Shown piece after piece: positions 44,098-55,274 of a stretch of 64,000 nt of DNA. Position 1 is the first letter of the stretch. Every line of letters starts with the position of its first letter. The DNA lies in contig NZ_BJUL01000012.1 of NCBI RefSeq assembly GCF_007989605.1, positions 1-64,000 on the forward strand, read 5' to 3'. The notes beneath the pieces were generated by a model that was not told the origin of the DNA, did no database searches, and worked only from the letters and a program-made list of their open reading frames with translations. Source of the stretch: Vreelandella venusta. Lineage in GTDB: Bacteria > Pseudomonadota > Gammaproteobacteria > Pseudomonadales > Halomonadaceae. The translations under genes were made by a program, and so were the position numbers.

Positions 44098-44229
44098 ATG
44101 AAAAAACTATTAAGTATTAGCTTTATTCTGTTGATGACGGCGGGCGCTCTAACGGGCTGCAATACCATTGCAGGTGCAGGAAAAGACGTTCAAGAAGGTG
44201 GCCAAGCAGTTCAGGATGCGGCGAGTTAA
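44098..44229 (+). CDS. Entericidin-family small lipoprotein
   Basis: 43 residues. The lipobox LTGC (Cys21) is followed by NTIAGAGKDVQEGGQAVQDAA, split here as the amphipathic entericidin tail. EcnA/B are a toxin-antidote pair of membrane lipoproteins induced on starvation; single copies like this one are common in proteobacteria and need not be toxic. AAGGAG (44085-44090) fixes the start; longer upstream reading is rejected. Confidence 0.85.
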   Translation: MKKLLSISFILLMTAGALTGCNTIAGAGKDVQEGGQAVQDAAS

Positions 44230-44264
44230 TACGCTTTATTTCCCCTGTTTCTTGGCGTGAATGA

Positions 44265-44295
44265 GCGGGTTAGGCATAGTTGTCTAGCCCGTTTT
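44265..44295 (+). terminator. Intrinsic terminator after the entericidin gene
   Basis: CGGGTTAG and CTAGCCCG pair with one G-U over a 10-base loop and run into TTTT. Confidence 0.7.
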
Positions 44296-44336
44296 GCATT
44301 CAGGGCAGTTATTTGCCAACACAAGGAAGCACCACA

Positions 44337-44705
44337 ATGAATCATCCATTCCGCTGTGCGAAGAAAAAATTGGCCAGCCTCACGGTATTACTCGCATCGG
44401 TATTACCTGTCTCGGTGTTATTGGTGGCATGCGCAGGCTCACCCGATAATGTCTCTGCTCCAGAGCCTCCAGCTGTTGGTCAGCCTTCTGCCGAAATGCG
44501 CACCACATGCGATGCTGAGGCGGTTCAGTACGCCATTGGCACGCCTTTTGATGAAGTCAATGTACCCGCGCTACAAAGTGAGAGTGGTGCCAAGCAGGTT
44601 AGGGTACTCAGGCCTAACGGCGCTGCCACCATGGATTATCGCGAAGACCGCTTAAATATTCTTCTTGAACTTAATGACACGATTGAAGCGCTGCGCTGCG
44701 GCTAG
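44337..44705 (+). CDS. Peptidase-inhibitor I78-family lipoprotein
   Basis: 122 residues. Long hydrophobic signal with a likely lipobox LVAC (Cys32). The mature end carries the I78 pattern: CDAEAVQYAIGTPFDE, VRVLRPNGAATMDYREDRLN and a terminal CG. Family members inhibit serine peptidases such as subtilisin or elastase; the target here is unknown. ATG 44337 follows AAGGAA. Confidence 0.82.
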   Translation: MNHPFRCAKKKLASLTVLLASVLPVSVLLVACAGSPDNVSAPEPPAVGQPSAEMRTTCDAEAVQYAIGTPFDEVNVPALQSESGAKQVRVLRPNGAATMDYREDRLNILLELNDTIEALRCG

Positions 44706-45307
44706 CGTAAAATCAGTACGACACAGGCGGCCGTTAATAGTCCCATAGTGATATTAAATGCCCGCCATGCTTGGTCACTTTTGATCCACTGTCCAATCGC
44801 GCTGCCAAACGCTGCCCACAGGGCAATGCACGGCAGCGCGACCAACTCCGCAAAGCCTGCTAACACCAGTGCGTTTACCACCGGTTGGCCATTTTCGGGC
44901 AGAAACCCAGCCATCAACGCCAACCCCATTACCCACGCTTTAGGGTTGGCGAATTGAAACATCGCGGCTTGGAAAAAGGTTAGCGGTACCCCGTGTTGAG
45001 TTCCGTTGAGATTTGGCGGTGGCGCAGTGGCTATCTTCCAAGCTAAATACAACAAATAGGCGCTACCTACCCAGCGGAGTGTCGTTTGCACCATAGGAAA
45101 GCGTTCAAACAAGACGCCTAGCCCCAGCGCGATACCGGAAAACAGCAGAAAACAGCCGCCTAAAATGCCCCACATATGAGGCATGGTTCTGCGAAACCCA
45201 AAATTCGCCCCAGAGGCGGTCAGCATAATATTGTTTGGCCCAGGGGTAAGCGTCATTGACATCATATACAGCGCAGCCGGGCCAAGCAGTAGCCATTCGT
45301 TATTCAT
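44702..45307 (-). CDS. LysE/RhtB-family exporter
   Basis: 201 residues with about six membrane segments. The family pattern MTLTPGPNNIMLTASGANFGFRR, given here only in part (TPGPNNIML), is near the N-terminus, and QFANPKAWVMGLALM is central. These carriers export amino acids or their derivatives. The ATG at 45307 suits the family start; in-frame extensions upstream are less likely. Divergent from a MocR regulator 96 bases away, which probably controls it. Confidence 0.88.
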   Translation of the reverse strand: MNNEWLLLGPAALYMMSMTLTPGPNNIMLTASGANFGFRRTMPHMWGILGGCFLLFSGIALGLGVLFERFPMVQTTLRWVGSAYLLYLAWKIATAPPPNLNGTQHGVPLTFFQAAMFQFANPKAWVMGLALMAGFLPENGQPVVNALVLAGFAELVALPCIALWAAFGSAIGQWIKSDQAWRAFNITMGLLTAACVVLILR

Positions 45308-45394
45308 TTTTGTACCCATACAATTCTGTGGTTTAAATTGTTTTTTGATCGCTTTTGTAAGCATAATGGCGGGTAAATCTACGTCAAAGGTTTT

Positions 45395-45411
45395 ATTGTC
45401 ATCATGACAAT
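45395..45411. promoter_or_regulatory. Perfect palindrome covering the MocR start codon
   Basis: ATTGTCAT-C-ATGACAAT has 8-bp arms; the right arm begins with the regulator's own ATG. It is in the divergent promoter region of the exporter and is a candidate autoregulatory site. Confidence 0.5.
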
Positions 45412-46807
45412 TTGGGTGCCTTCACTTGAGTGTTTTTCTGGGCCACGCTATCGCGCGATTGCCCAGTCCATTGGCGCAGCCATCTCGGCCGGCGAACTTT
45501 CCCCAGGCGAACGTTTACCACCTCAGCGGCGCTTAGCGGATGCGCTAGGGGTAACCGTAGGCACCGTTACTCGGGGGTATGCTGAGGCAGAGCACCATGG
45601 CTGGGTAACCGCGCGAGTAGGCAGTGGAACCTTCGTCAAACAACCTGCACCAAGAACCGTTTTTGATATGGCATGGCGGGCGAGTGACGACAGTGATGAT
45701 AGTGATATCATCGACTTAAGCTTAAGTTTGCCGCCGCCTCATCCGCTTCGTTTGCAGGCGTTCAGTGCTGCATTAAAGGCAATAAGCGAATCGCCTTCTG
45801 CAGTCACGCGAGGAGTTTCCTATCTTGATGCCAGGGGCACCGAAGGTCATCGCGAAAGGTTGGCAGGGTGGCTGGCGCAGTTAGGTATGTCGCTGAATGT
45901 GGATGAGCTACTGGTTACTCAGGGGGGACAGCATGGCATTAGTTTAGTGCTGAGTACGTTGCTGCGTCCTGGTGAACTGATTGCAACCGATGCTTTGACC
46001 TATCCAGGTGCCATTAGCGCTGCCCAGCAAGCACACCTAAAAATGGTTGGCATTGCTTTTGATGAGTCGGGGATGTGTATGGAAGCGCTGGAGGCCCAGT
46101 GCGCCCGCCAGCCACCCAGGTTGATCTATGTGACACCTGATCAGAATAATCCTACCGGGGCATGTCTCAGCGAGGCGCGGCGAGAGCAGTTGGTGGCGCT
46201 CGCTAGGCGCTACGATAGTTGGTTGCTGGAAGATGGTGTGCAGTATTTGCCTGCAGAACAGCGTGGCACGCCGCTGTATCAGTTAGCGCCAGAACGAACG
46301 CTGTTTGTCTTCAGCACCGCAAAGGTGTTGGCAGGTGGACTGCGTATCGGAGTCTTGCGGGCACCTAATAAGCTGCTTGAACGCCTAGCCGCTGGGTTAA
46401 GGGCGCAGAGCTGGATGGTACCGCCACTAATGGTTGATATTGCCTGTTATTGGATCGCTCAGCCCGAGGCAGCATCGCTGCTTGCATGGCAAACCGAGGA
46501 GTTGGCCGCGCGACAGCAAATAGTGACAGAGGTGCTTGCTGATTACAGGCTGGGTCGAAGCCACAATGGCAGCAATGTTTGGCTAACGCTGCCGGAAGGG
46601 AGTCGTGCCATTGAGCTGTGTGAACGCTTGCAGCTGCAAGGCGTTAAAGTGTCAAATGCGGAGCCTTTTTGTGTGGGAAGTACGCCGGCGCCCCAGGCCA
46701 TTCGGATTTGTATTGGCGCTGCTGCTGATAGGCAGGCATTAACCCAGGCACTGAACGTTATTAAGCAGTGCCTGGCTCAGCCTCCGTTGGCGACCGTTAC
46801 CGTATAG
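45404..46807 (+). CDS. MocR/PdxR-type regulator (GntR HTH + aminotransferase domain)
   Basis: 467 residues. An N-terminal GntR winged helix (GERLPPQRRLADALGVTVGTV) is joined by a linker to a fold-type I aminotransferase domain (about 100-460). PLP lysine lies in STAKVLAGGLRIGVL; other PLP contacts are in TPDQNNPTGA and LLEDGVQY. Such proteins sense PLP adducts of amino compounds. The divergent LysE-type exporter is the likely target. The RBS before ATG 45404 is weak. Confidence 0.9.
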   Translation: MTIWVPSLECFSGPRYRAIAQSIGAAISAGELSPGERLPPQRRLADALGVTVGTVTRGYAEAEHHGWVTARVGSGTFVKQPAPRTVFDMAWRASDDSDDSDIIDLSLSLPPPHPLRLQAFSAALKAISESPSAVTRGVSYLDARGTEGHRERLAGWLAQLGMSLNVDELLVTQGGQHGISLVLSTLLRPGELIATDALTYPGAISAAQQAHLKMVGIAFDESGMCMEALEAQCARQPPRLIYVTPDQNNPTGACLSEARREQLVALARRYDSWLLEDGVQYLPAEQRGTPLYQLAPERTLFVFSTAKVLAGGLRIGVLRAPNKLLERLAAGLRAQSWMVPPLMVDIACYWIAQPEAASLLAWQTEELAARQQIVTEVLADYRLGRSHNGSNVWLTLPEGSRAIELCERLQLQGVKVSNAEPFCVGSTPAPQAIRICIGAAADRQALTQALNVIKQCLAQPPLATVTV

Positions 46808-46842
46808 CAGGACTATGAATAGCCCTGCGATTGGTAACCAAG

Positions 46843-47847
46843 CTACTCATAACGGTCTTTCCATCCTTGATGGCGTACCTGCTCTTTGAGCATTTCGAGA
46901 ATGTCGTAAAGCACTTGTTCGGTGACATGCGCGCTTGTTTCATCCACGGTTAGCCAGCTGTTGAGGCCTGTTTCGGCTGTACGCTCAACCAGTTGGCGAA
47001 ACTCCGTTGAGTGAATGCCTTGGGCGAGTTCATCCACGAGCCGCTGGGCAACTCCGCTAAGTGACGCCTGCATAGCATTTGAGGCGGTATTTCCCATGGG
47101 AAGGCGGTGTAGTTTTTGAATTTCTGGGCTTTCCCGCAGTGTTCGGCTAACTAAGTCGTCAATCGCCGCCATAATAGCGATGCGGTTCTGTTGATAGGCT
47201 TGCCCCACCGTTGTTTCTAATCTTTGAGCAATTTCATGAATTAGCTGAGCCTTGCGTGGGAGGATAACGCGATCAATAACCCGCTCTGTAAGCGAATCGC
47301 TAGCGACAATTTGCTCTTGCACATTACCTAGTAAGCGCAGTGCAATGCGATCGGAAAGTTCCTCTAACAGGATGTCGTAATACTTGGCAAAAAAACGGTA
47401 GCTGGTCCAGCGAGTTACATTAATCAAACGCAGCCGGTGCAGTCGGTGTAAGAGTGATACGACACGCAGCACGCGTAATAAACGAAACCCGCTGAGCGGT
47501 ATGCAGCCAAGCACGTCGTACCAGTGAACAAACGGGTAGAAAAACCAGCGGTGGTAGCGTCGTTCGGCAATCGCTACCACCCAGCCCAGCAGCACATCCG
47601 TTATAAAAATACCCACGAAAAATAAGTCGATGGTAATAAAACGGCGGTGGATCACTGTGTCGTAAAAAGCGTGAAAGCCAGGTGCGAGGCTGGCAAGGGC
47701 GTCGTTAATTGGCCCAATCAGAAATAACGAGTCAAACAGTAGTAGGCCAAGGTTGATGATAACCGCGGCGAGAATAAAAAAATCCCAGCCGATATGCGCA
47801 TACTCAACGGTTTTAGGTAGCTGTGGGTAGCGCTCCCTAACGGGCAT
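46843..47847 (-). CDS. Voltage-sensor-like membrane protein without a pore domain
   Basis: 334 residues. Four N-terminal membrane segments (about 21-44, 71-95, 103-118, 121-141) match the S1-S4 plan of ion-channel voltage sensors. The fourth has positive residues every third position: R122, R125, R128, then H134, H137, R140. Acidic partners occur in S2 (D74, D84) and S3 (D111). No S5-pore-S6 follows; residues 145-334 are a soluble, helix-rich domain. It could be a proton channel, a voltage-controlled regulator or a channel accessory. The name ion transporter would be the routine annotation. Convergent with the MocR gene. Confidence 0.65.
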   Translation of the reverse strand: MPVRERYPQLPKTVEYAHIGWDFFILAAVIINLGLLLFDSLFLIGPINDALASLAPGFHAFYDTVIHRRFITIDLFFVGIFITDVLLGWVVAIAERRYHRWFFYPFVHWYDVLGCIPLSGFRLLRVLRVVSLLHRLHRLRLINVTRWTSYRFFAKYYDILLEELSDRIALRLLGNVQEQIVASDSLTERVIDRVILPRKAQLIHEIAQRLETTVGQAYQQNRIAIMAAIDDLVSRTLRESPEIQKLHRLPMGNTASNAMQASLSGVAQRLVDELAQGIHSTEFRQLVERTAETGLNSWLTVDETSAHVTEQVLYDILEMLKEQVRHQGWKDRYE

Positions 47848-47880
47848 GAGGACTCCTTGCTCTGGAGTGTGGGTTAGGCG

Positions 47881-48405
47881 TTAAGAGTGCTGCTGATGGT
47901 GATGTTTATGCGTTAGTAACTCTTCCTGCTCTGCCTGCTTACGCAGTTTTTTGCGTAGTGCGGCTTTTTCGAACCTCAGCTTCTGTAGCGACGTTTCCAA
48001 TGCTAGCGGCGGTACTAACGCGGGCTTACCGTCTGAATCTACTGCCACCATGGTGAGATAGCAGCTATTGGTGTGACGAATCAGCTTCTCACGAATATCT
48101 TCGGCCACCACCTTAACGCCGATCTCCATAGAAGAGCGCCCCACATGATTGACGCTGGCAAGAAAGGTCACCAGCTCGCCGACGTGAATCGGTTGTTTAA
48201 ACAACACCTGATCGACGGAAAGCGTGACGACATAGTGACCTGAATAACGACTAGCGCAGGCATAGGCAACCTCATCGAGTTTTTTAAGAATAGCACCACC
48301 GTGTACTTTGCCACTGAAATTAGCCATGTCGGGTGTCATTAACACCGTCATGGAGAGTTCTCGCTGGCCGGGCAGGGCGCTATGTTCAACTTGGGTGTCA
48401 GACAT
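47881..48405 (-). CDS. Acyl-CoA thioesterase (hotdog, YciA/BACH type)
   Basis: 174 residues with a single hotdog domain. The segments MANFSGKVHGGAILKKLDEV (catalytic Asp at the end) and VTLSVDQVLFKQPIHVGELV are typical. It hydrolyses fatty acyl-CoA in the cytosol. The C-terminal tail is strongly basic, then His-rich (KHKHHHQQ-like), which is not part of the hotdog and may be disordered. It lies 33 bases upstream of the voltage-sensor-like gene and could share its transcript. Confidence 0.87.
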   Translation of the reverse strand: MSDTQVEHSALPGQRELSMTVLMTPDMANFSGKVHGGAILKKLDEVAYACASRYSGHYVVTLSVDQVLFKQPIHVGELVTFLASVNHVGRSSMEIGVKVVAEDIREKLIRHTNSCYLTMVAVDSDGKPALVPPLALETSLQKLRFEKAALRKKLRKQAEQEELLTHKHHHQQHS

Positions 48406-48426
48406 AAATAATAGCCTTTAGAGATT

Positions 48427-48453
48427 AAAATGCCCGCCCCAGAGGGCGGGCGC
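48427..48453 (-). terminator. Terminator downstream of the AtoE-type gene
   Basis: On the minus strand GCCCGCCC-TCTG-GGGCGGGC is a strong 8-bp stem followed by ATTTTAAT. It separates the carrier gene from the thioesterase gene. Confidence 0.7.
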
Positions 48454-48523
48454 TATGCAGGTCTCAAGTGTTGTCAGGCTAGTGTGCTAAAACTAGTGCC
48501 CTAACGCTACCGCTACATGAGTG

Positions 48524-49834
48524 CTAGAGCCATACTAGGCCAACAGAAATGATAATGCCGGTAACCAATAGCTGGATAAGACAGAAGCCCATAATGTCTT
48601 TCGCTTTCAGGCCTGCGATAGCCAGAACCGGCAATGCCCAGAAAGGCTGCAATAGGTTTGTCCAGGCATCGCCCCAGGCGACTGCCATGGCAATACGTGG
48701 AATATCAGCACCCAGCGCTTCTGCGGCAGGTAGCATAACCGGGGCTTGCACAGCCCACTGGCCACCGCCGGAAGGCACGAACAAGTTTACGATGCCAGCA
48801 CTTAGGAAAGACCAGAATGGCAGCGTCGTAGCGGTGGCGAAAGAGACTAACCATTCAGACATGCTCTGGGCTAATCCCGATTGCACCATTATGGCCATAA
48901 TGCCCGCGTAGAAGGGGAACTGGATGACAATGCCAGCGCCGCCTTTTATGGCTTCGTTCAAACTGTTGAGCAGGTTGCGCGGCGTCCGGTGCAGCACAAT
49001 AGCTAAGAATAGGAACAGGAAATTAACCACGTTTAGGTTCAGGCCGCCGCTGCGGAGTAGAAAGTGGTCGAGCAGGAATAGCAGCCCCGGAACACCCACT
49101 AGCAGGGCGAGAGGCATACTGTTTTCGAGCTTTTCGGCTGGACGGGTAATACGACCTTGCTGTTCAGGTTCATCGTTTAGCAGGTTGGGGTCGACATATA
49201 CGCTGTCTTTTTCGTCCGGCAGCATGAAGCGGTTAACTAACGGGACGGCGATAAACAGGCAAATAACAATCGCAAGGTTAAAGAAAGCAAAAATAGTTGA
49301 GCCAGTACCGATAACGCCGATCTGATCAGCGGAGAAGTGGCCTTCAGTGGCAATGGTCAACGGAATTGAACCAGCAAGCCCACCATGCCATACCACGAAG
49401 CCTGAGTAAGCACTGGCAACCAGAAGCCGGTAGTCCACTCGCACCAGGCGAGCGAGCTCTTTGGCAAAAAGCGCCCCAACAACCAGGCCAAACCCCCAGT
49501 TAATCCAACTAGCCGCGAGTGAAACAAGCGTGACTAAAATGATCGCACCACCAGGACTTTTCGCAGTGCTAGCGATTTTCTGCAGAATGCGTTTGACTGG
49601 CGGTGAGCTTGCCAGCATAAAGCCCGTGACGAGTACTAGTAGCATTTGCATTGAGAAGGTGAGTAGCCCCCAAAAACCATCGCCCCACATGCGCAGCACG
49701 GCAAGCGGTGTTTGGCGCTCAACGGCGATGGCAGCCACGGAAGCAATCAACGTAAGCAGCAGAACAAAGATATAGGGGTCAGGCAAATAGCGCTCGACCA
49801 GCTTAACGGCCGGTTTCGATATGAGTTTTAACAT
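48524..49834 (-). CDS. Short-chain fatty acid carrier (AtoE family)
   Basis: 436 residues with about ten or more membrane segments. SWINWGFGLVVGALFAKELAR, split here as SWINWGFGLV and GALFAKELAR, GGLAGSIPLTIATEGHF and FVPSGGGQWAVQAP are the family marks. AtoE-type carriers take up acetoacetate, butyrate and similar acids. It stands alone, with the MATE gene more than 200 bases upstream. Confidence 0.9.
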   Translation of the reverse strand: MLKLISKPAVKLVERYLPDPYIFVLLLTLIASVAAIAVERQTPLAVLRMWGDGFWGLLTFSMQMLLVLVTGFMLASSPPVKRILQKIASTAKSPGGAIILVTLVSLAASWINWGFGLVVGALFAKELARLVRVDYRLLVASAYSGFVVWHGGLAGSIPLTIATEGHFSADQIGVIGTGSTIFAFFNLAIVICLFIAVPLVNRFMLPDEKDSVYVDPNLLNDEPEQQGRITRPAEKLENSMPLALLVGVPGLLFLLDHFLLRSGGLNLNVVNFLFLFLAIVLHRTPRNLLNSLNEAIKGGAGIVIQFPFYAGIMAIMVQSGLAQSMSEWLVSFATATTLPFWSFLSAGIVNLFVPSGGGQWAVQAPVMLPAAEALGADIPRIAMAVAWGDAWTNLLQPFWALPVLAIAGLKAKDIMGFCLIQLLVTGIIISVGLVWL

Positions 49835-49875
49835 GAGTGCTCTCTTTATTCGTTATTAAGATATGCGTGGCTAAT

Positions 49876-49894
49876 ATACGGCGGTACTCCGTAT
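49876..49894. promoter_or_regulatory. Inverted repeat upstream of the AtoE-type gene
   Basis: ATACGG-N7-CCGTAT lies 41 bases before the start codon of the carrier and may be its operator. The plus-strand T-run after it would also allow a weak terminator. Confidence 0.35.
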
Positions 49895-50051
49895 TTTTCA
49901 TCCATTGTTAGCGGCTTGATTAAGTGCTTGCTCAACGACTGACTCAGAGAATCATTCTTACGATAGGCCGGTTGGCAGTCGCTAAGCGTGGTGGGATTCA
50001 ACGGTGGGAGGGCACGATGGGTTTAGCGCTGCGAATTTCAGCAATGTGGGC

Positions 50052-51350
50052 TTAGCCCTGAGGGCGCCAGTAGCGCTGACGGTAGCGGTAGTAGTAGGCG
50101 ATCAGTACCACTGAGCGAGTGAGCATAAAGAGTGTTAAGGCTAACCACAGGCCATGGTTGCCAAGCCCTTGAGATAGCCACCAAGTCGGTAGGTAAACCG
50201 CTAAACCGATAAAAATACTGTTGCGCATTTCGCGCACAGCGGTGGTGCCGATAAAAACGCCATCAAATAAATAGCTCCATACGGCTATTAATGGCATCAC
50301 AATCATCCAAGGCAGGTAGCTAGCGGCGGTGGCACGCACCTCTGCCAGCCCTGTCAGCATGGCAACTAGATAATTTCCAGCTAATGCGAAGGCAACGGTG
50401 GCGACAGTGGCTGTCCAGAACGAGAATTGTGCTGTCGCCCGAACTGTCGCTGCAAACTCACGCCAGTCACGCCGGCCATACGCGCGGCCTACTAGCGATT
50501 CCGCCGCGTGGGCGAAGCCATCAAGTGCGTAGCTGGTGAGCATAATAAATTGCAGTAGCACAGCATTAGCGGCTAACACGGTGTCGCCCTGACGTGCCCC
50601 TTGAGCGGTAAAAAAGGCCATGGCAAACAGCAGCCCTAAGGTGCGTACAAACAGGTTGGCGTTAACATTAACCAGGGCTGAGTAGGCTGACACTACCAAA
50701 AGCCGCTGGCGTTGAAAGCCGCCTTCCAAGTGGCCAAGCTGGCGCAGTACTAAATAGCCGCCAAAAGTCAGCGCACTGTAATCGGCAATCACGCTGGCCA
50801 GGGCGACGCCGCCGCTGGTCATCCCTAGTCCTACGACAAACCAAAGATCGAGCACGATATTGACGCTGTTAGTCAGTACTAAAATCATCAGCGTAACGCG
50901 GGCGTTTTGTTGACCCAAAAACCAACCGAGAATAGCGTAGTTCGCCAGCACCGCTGGTGCCGACCAGAGGCGTATTTCGGCATACTCACGTGCTAGTGGT
51001 GTCGCCGCTTCGCTGCCGTCTAATAGCCACAAACCGAGCGAAATCAGCGGCGAGCCAAAGATAATCAGTAGCGCGCCGATGACGGCCGCCATAATGAGCG
51101 ACTGGCCCAGCAAGTTGCGCACATCGCTATGCGCTTCGCGGCCGATTGCCTGGGCAACCAACCCCGTGGTGCCCATACGTAGGAAGCCAAACCCCCAATA
51201 GAGGAAACTAAACAGTGTCGCACCGAGAGTCACGGCCGCCAGATAGCGAGAATCGGGCAGGTGCCCGACCACTGCGGTATCGACCAGCCCTAGTAAGGGC
51301 ACTGTTATATTCGAAAGAATAATTGGCCAGGCAAGAGTCCAAATACGCAC
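50052..51350 (-). CDS. dinF: MATE-family efflux protein, DinF type
   Basis: 432 residues, 12 membrane segments in two halves. The start WTLAWPIILSNITVPLLGLV and the loop DTAVVGHLPD are the DinF/NorM hallmarks. It would use an ion gradient to export drugs or metabolites. The start is GTG at 51350 with no strong RBS, 12 bases behind the ferredoxin stop, so reinitiation may matter. No LexA gene or SOS box was recognised beside it. Confidence 0.88.
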   Translation of the reverse strand: MRIWTLAWPIILSNITVPLLGLVDTAVVGHLPDSRYLAAVTLGATLFSFLYWGFGFLRMGTTGLVAQAIGREAHSDVRNLLGQSLIMAAVIGALLIIFGSPLISLGLWLLDGSEAATPLAREYAEIRLWSAPAVLANYAILGWFLGQQNARVTLMILVLTNSVNIVLDLWFVVGLGMTSGGVALASVIADYSALTFGGYLVLRQLGHLEGGFQRQRLLVVSAYSALVNVNANLFVRTLGLLFAMAFFTAQGARQGDTVLAANAVLLQFIMLTSYALDGFAHAAESLVGRAYGRRDWREFAATVRATAQFSFWTATVATVAFALAGNYLVAMLTGLAEVRATAASYLPWMIVMPLIAVWSYLFDGVFIGTTAVREMRNSIFIGLAVYLPTWWLSQGLGNHGLWLALTLFMLTRSVVLIAYYYRYRQRYWRPQG

Positions 51351-51362
51351 GTTTCAGTGAGC

Positions 51363-51620
<258 letters not shown>

Positions 51621-51683
51621 TCACGAATGGCTTTTCGCCCAGGTAGCTATATACCTGAGCGTTTTACTCAACAATATCGATCG

Positions 51684-54088
<2,405 letters not shown>

Positions 54089-54271
54089 GCCGGGTTCCTC
54101 GTGGTGCGGTGGTTTTTAGTAACAGCTACTGTCAGAGGCATAGCAAAAAAGTGCTGCTCATCTGCGCTTAATAATACTCTTGAACGTGATCATAGCACCG
54201 GGCGTGCAACGGCGTCATGCCGCGTGCGCGGTAGACTGATAGAATCACGTTTTTTTTAAGCAGGGAATGGC

Positions 54272-54937
54272 ATGCAGCATACTTCACGACCCGTGGTTTC
54301 CAACCAACCTGGCCCGCATCACGATGTGGCGCGCCGGGTAGCACGTGCCTTGGAAAACCCACTGCGAAAGCCAATCGCTGCGCATACGCAACAGGCTTTT
54401 GAAGGCGCGCATGCGTGGCTTCAAAAGCAGCAAGCGCCGTTAATTCTCGATGCCGGCTGCGGTGTAGGGCTTTCGACACGCCGTTTGGCAGAACAGTTTC
54501 CAGCACACGCAGTGATCGGCGTCGATCGAAGCGAAGATCGGTTAAGCCGAGACCATGGTGAATTGCCTACTAATGCACGGTTGGTGCGGGCTGACCTTGT
54601 CGATTTCTGGCGACTAGCTGAACAGGCGGAGTGGGCACCCGAGCGGCATTTTCTGCTTTACCCCAATCCTTATCCAAAAGCTGCGCATTTAAAAATGCGC
54701 TGGCATGGGCATCCTGTTTTCCCCACACTGCTAGCCCTTGGAGGGCATTTAGAAGTTCGCTCCAATTGGCAGCTGTATGTTGAAGAGTTTGCTCTGGCAA
54801 TTGCTCTAGCAACGGGAAAGCAGGCAACGATTGCCGCGTTGGCGCCTAACGGCAGCTATTTAACGCCATTTGAAGCAAAGTATGATCAAAGCGGCCAGCC
54901 GCTTTGGCAGTTACAGATCGAATTGGAGCGGGCATGA
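54272..54937 (+). CDS. TrmB-like SAM-dependent methyltransferase
   Basis: 221 residues. Rossmann SAM motif ILDAGCGVGLSTRRLAEQFP is followed by VIGVDRSEDRLSR. Where TrmB, the tRNA guanine-N7 methyltransferase, has a PDPWPKKRH motif, this protein has YPNPYPKAAHLKMRWHGHPV, so it is a relative with altered substrate loop. A paralogue acting on tRNA or another substrate is possible; whether a true TrmB exists elsewhere in the genome is unknown. It overlaps the SMR gene by four bases. Confidence 0.75.
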   Translation: MQHTSRPVVSNQPGPHHDVARRVARALENPLRKPIAAHTQQAFEGAHAWLQKQQAPLILDAGCGVGLSTRRLAEQFPAHAVIGVDRSEDRLSRDHGELPTNARLVRADLVDFWRLAEQAEWAPERHFLLYPNPYPKAAHLKMRWHGHPVFPTLLALGGHLEVRSNWQLYVEEFALAIALATGKQATIAALAPNGSYLTPFEAKYDQSGQPLWQLQIELERA

Positions 54938-55263
54938 CGTTTGTATATCTAGTGTTGGCGATTGTTGCCGAAGTTATCGCTACAAGCGCCCTCAAGTCTT
55001 CGGTGGGGTTCACTCGACCACTTCCAAGCATCATGGTTGTTGTGGGCTACGGTGTGGCATTTTATCTGTTGAGCTTGGTGTTGCGGACATTGCCGGTTGG
55101 TATTGCTTATGCCATCTGGGCAGGTCTGGGTATCGTGTTGGTCACGCTGGTTGGCATTGTAGTTTTCGGTGAGAAACCTGATTTACCTGCCGTCATCGGC
55201 ATTAGTTTAATCGTGGCTGGGGTAGTCATACTTCAAGTCTTTTCAAAAATGAACGTGCATTGA
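54934..55263 (+). CDS. Small multidrug resistance (SMR/EmrE-like) transporter
   Basis: 109 residues, four membrane helices. The essential acidic residue is Glu13 in VLAIVAEVIATSALKSS (Glu14 in EmrE). AIWAGLGIVLVTLVG and GEKPDLPAVIGISLI fit helices 3 and 4. Exports lipophilic cations or, in Gdx-type members, guanidinium. ATG 54934 follows GGAGCGGG and overlaps the methyltransferase stop; the longer in-frame reading from 54904 is rejected. Confidence 0.9.
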   Translation: MTFVYLVLAIVAEVIATSALKSSVGFTRPLPSIMVVVGYGVAFYLLSLVLRTLPVGIAYAIWAGLGIVLVTLVGIVVFGEKPDLPAVIGISLIVAGVVILQVFSKMNVH

Positions 55264-55274
55264 GGAAAGTAAGC

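Noticed and set aside
43948..44229. 93-residue version of the entericidin gene
   Set aside because: The AAGGAG site and the lipoprotein signal place the start at 44098.
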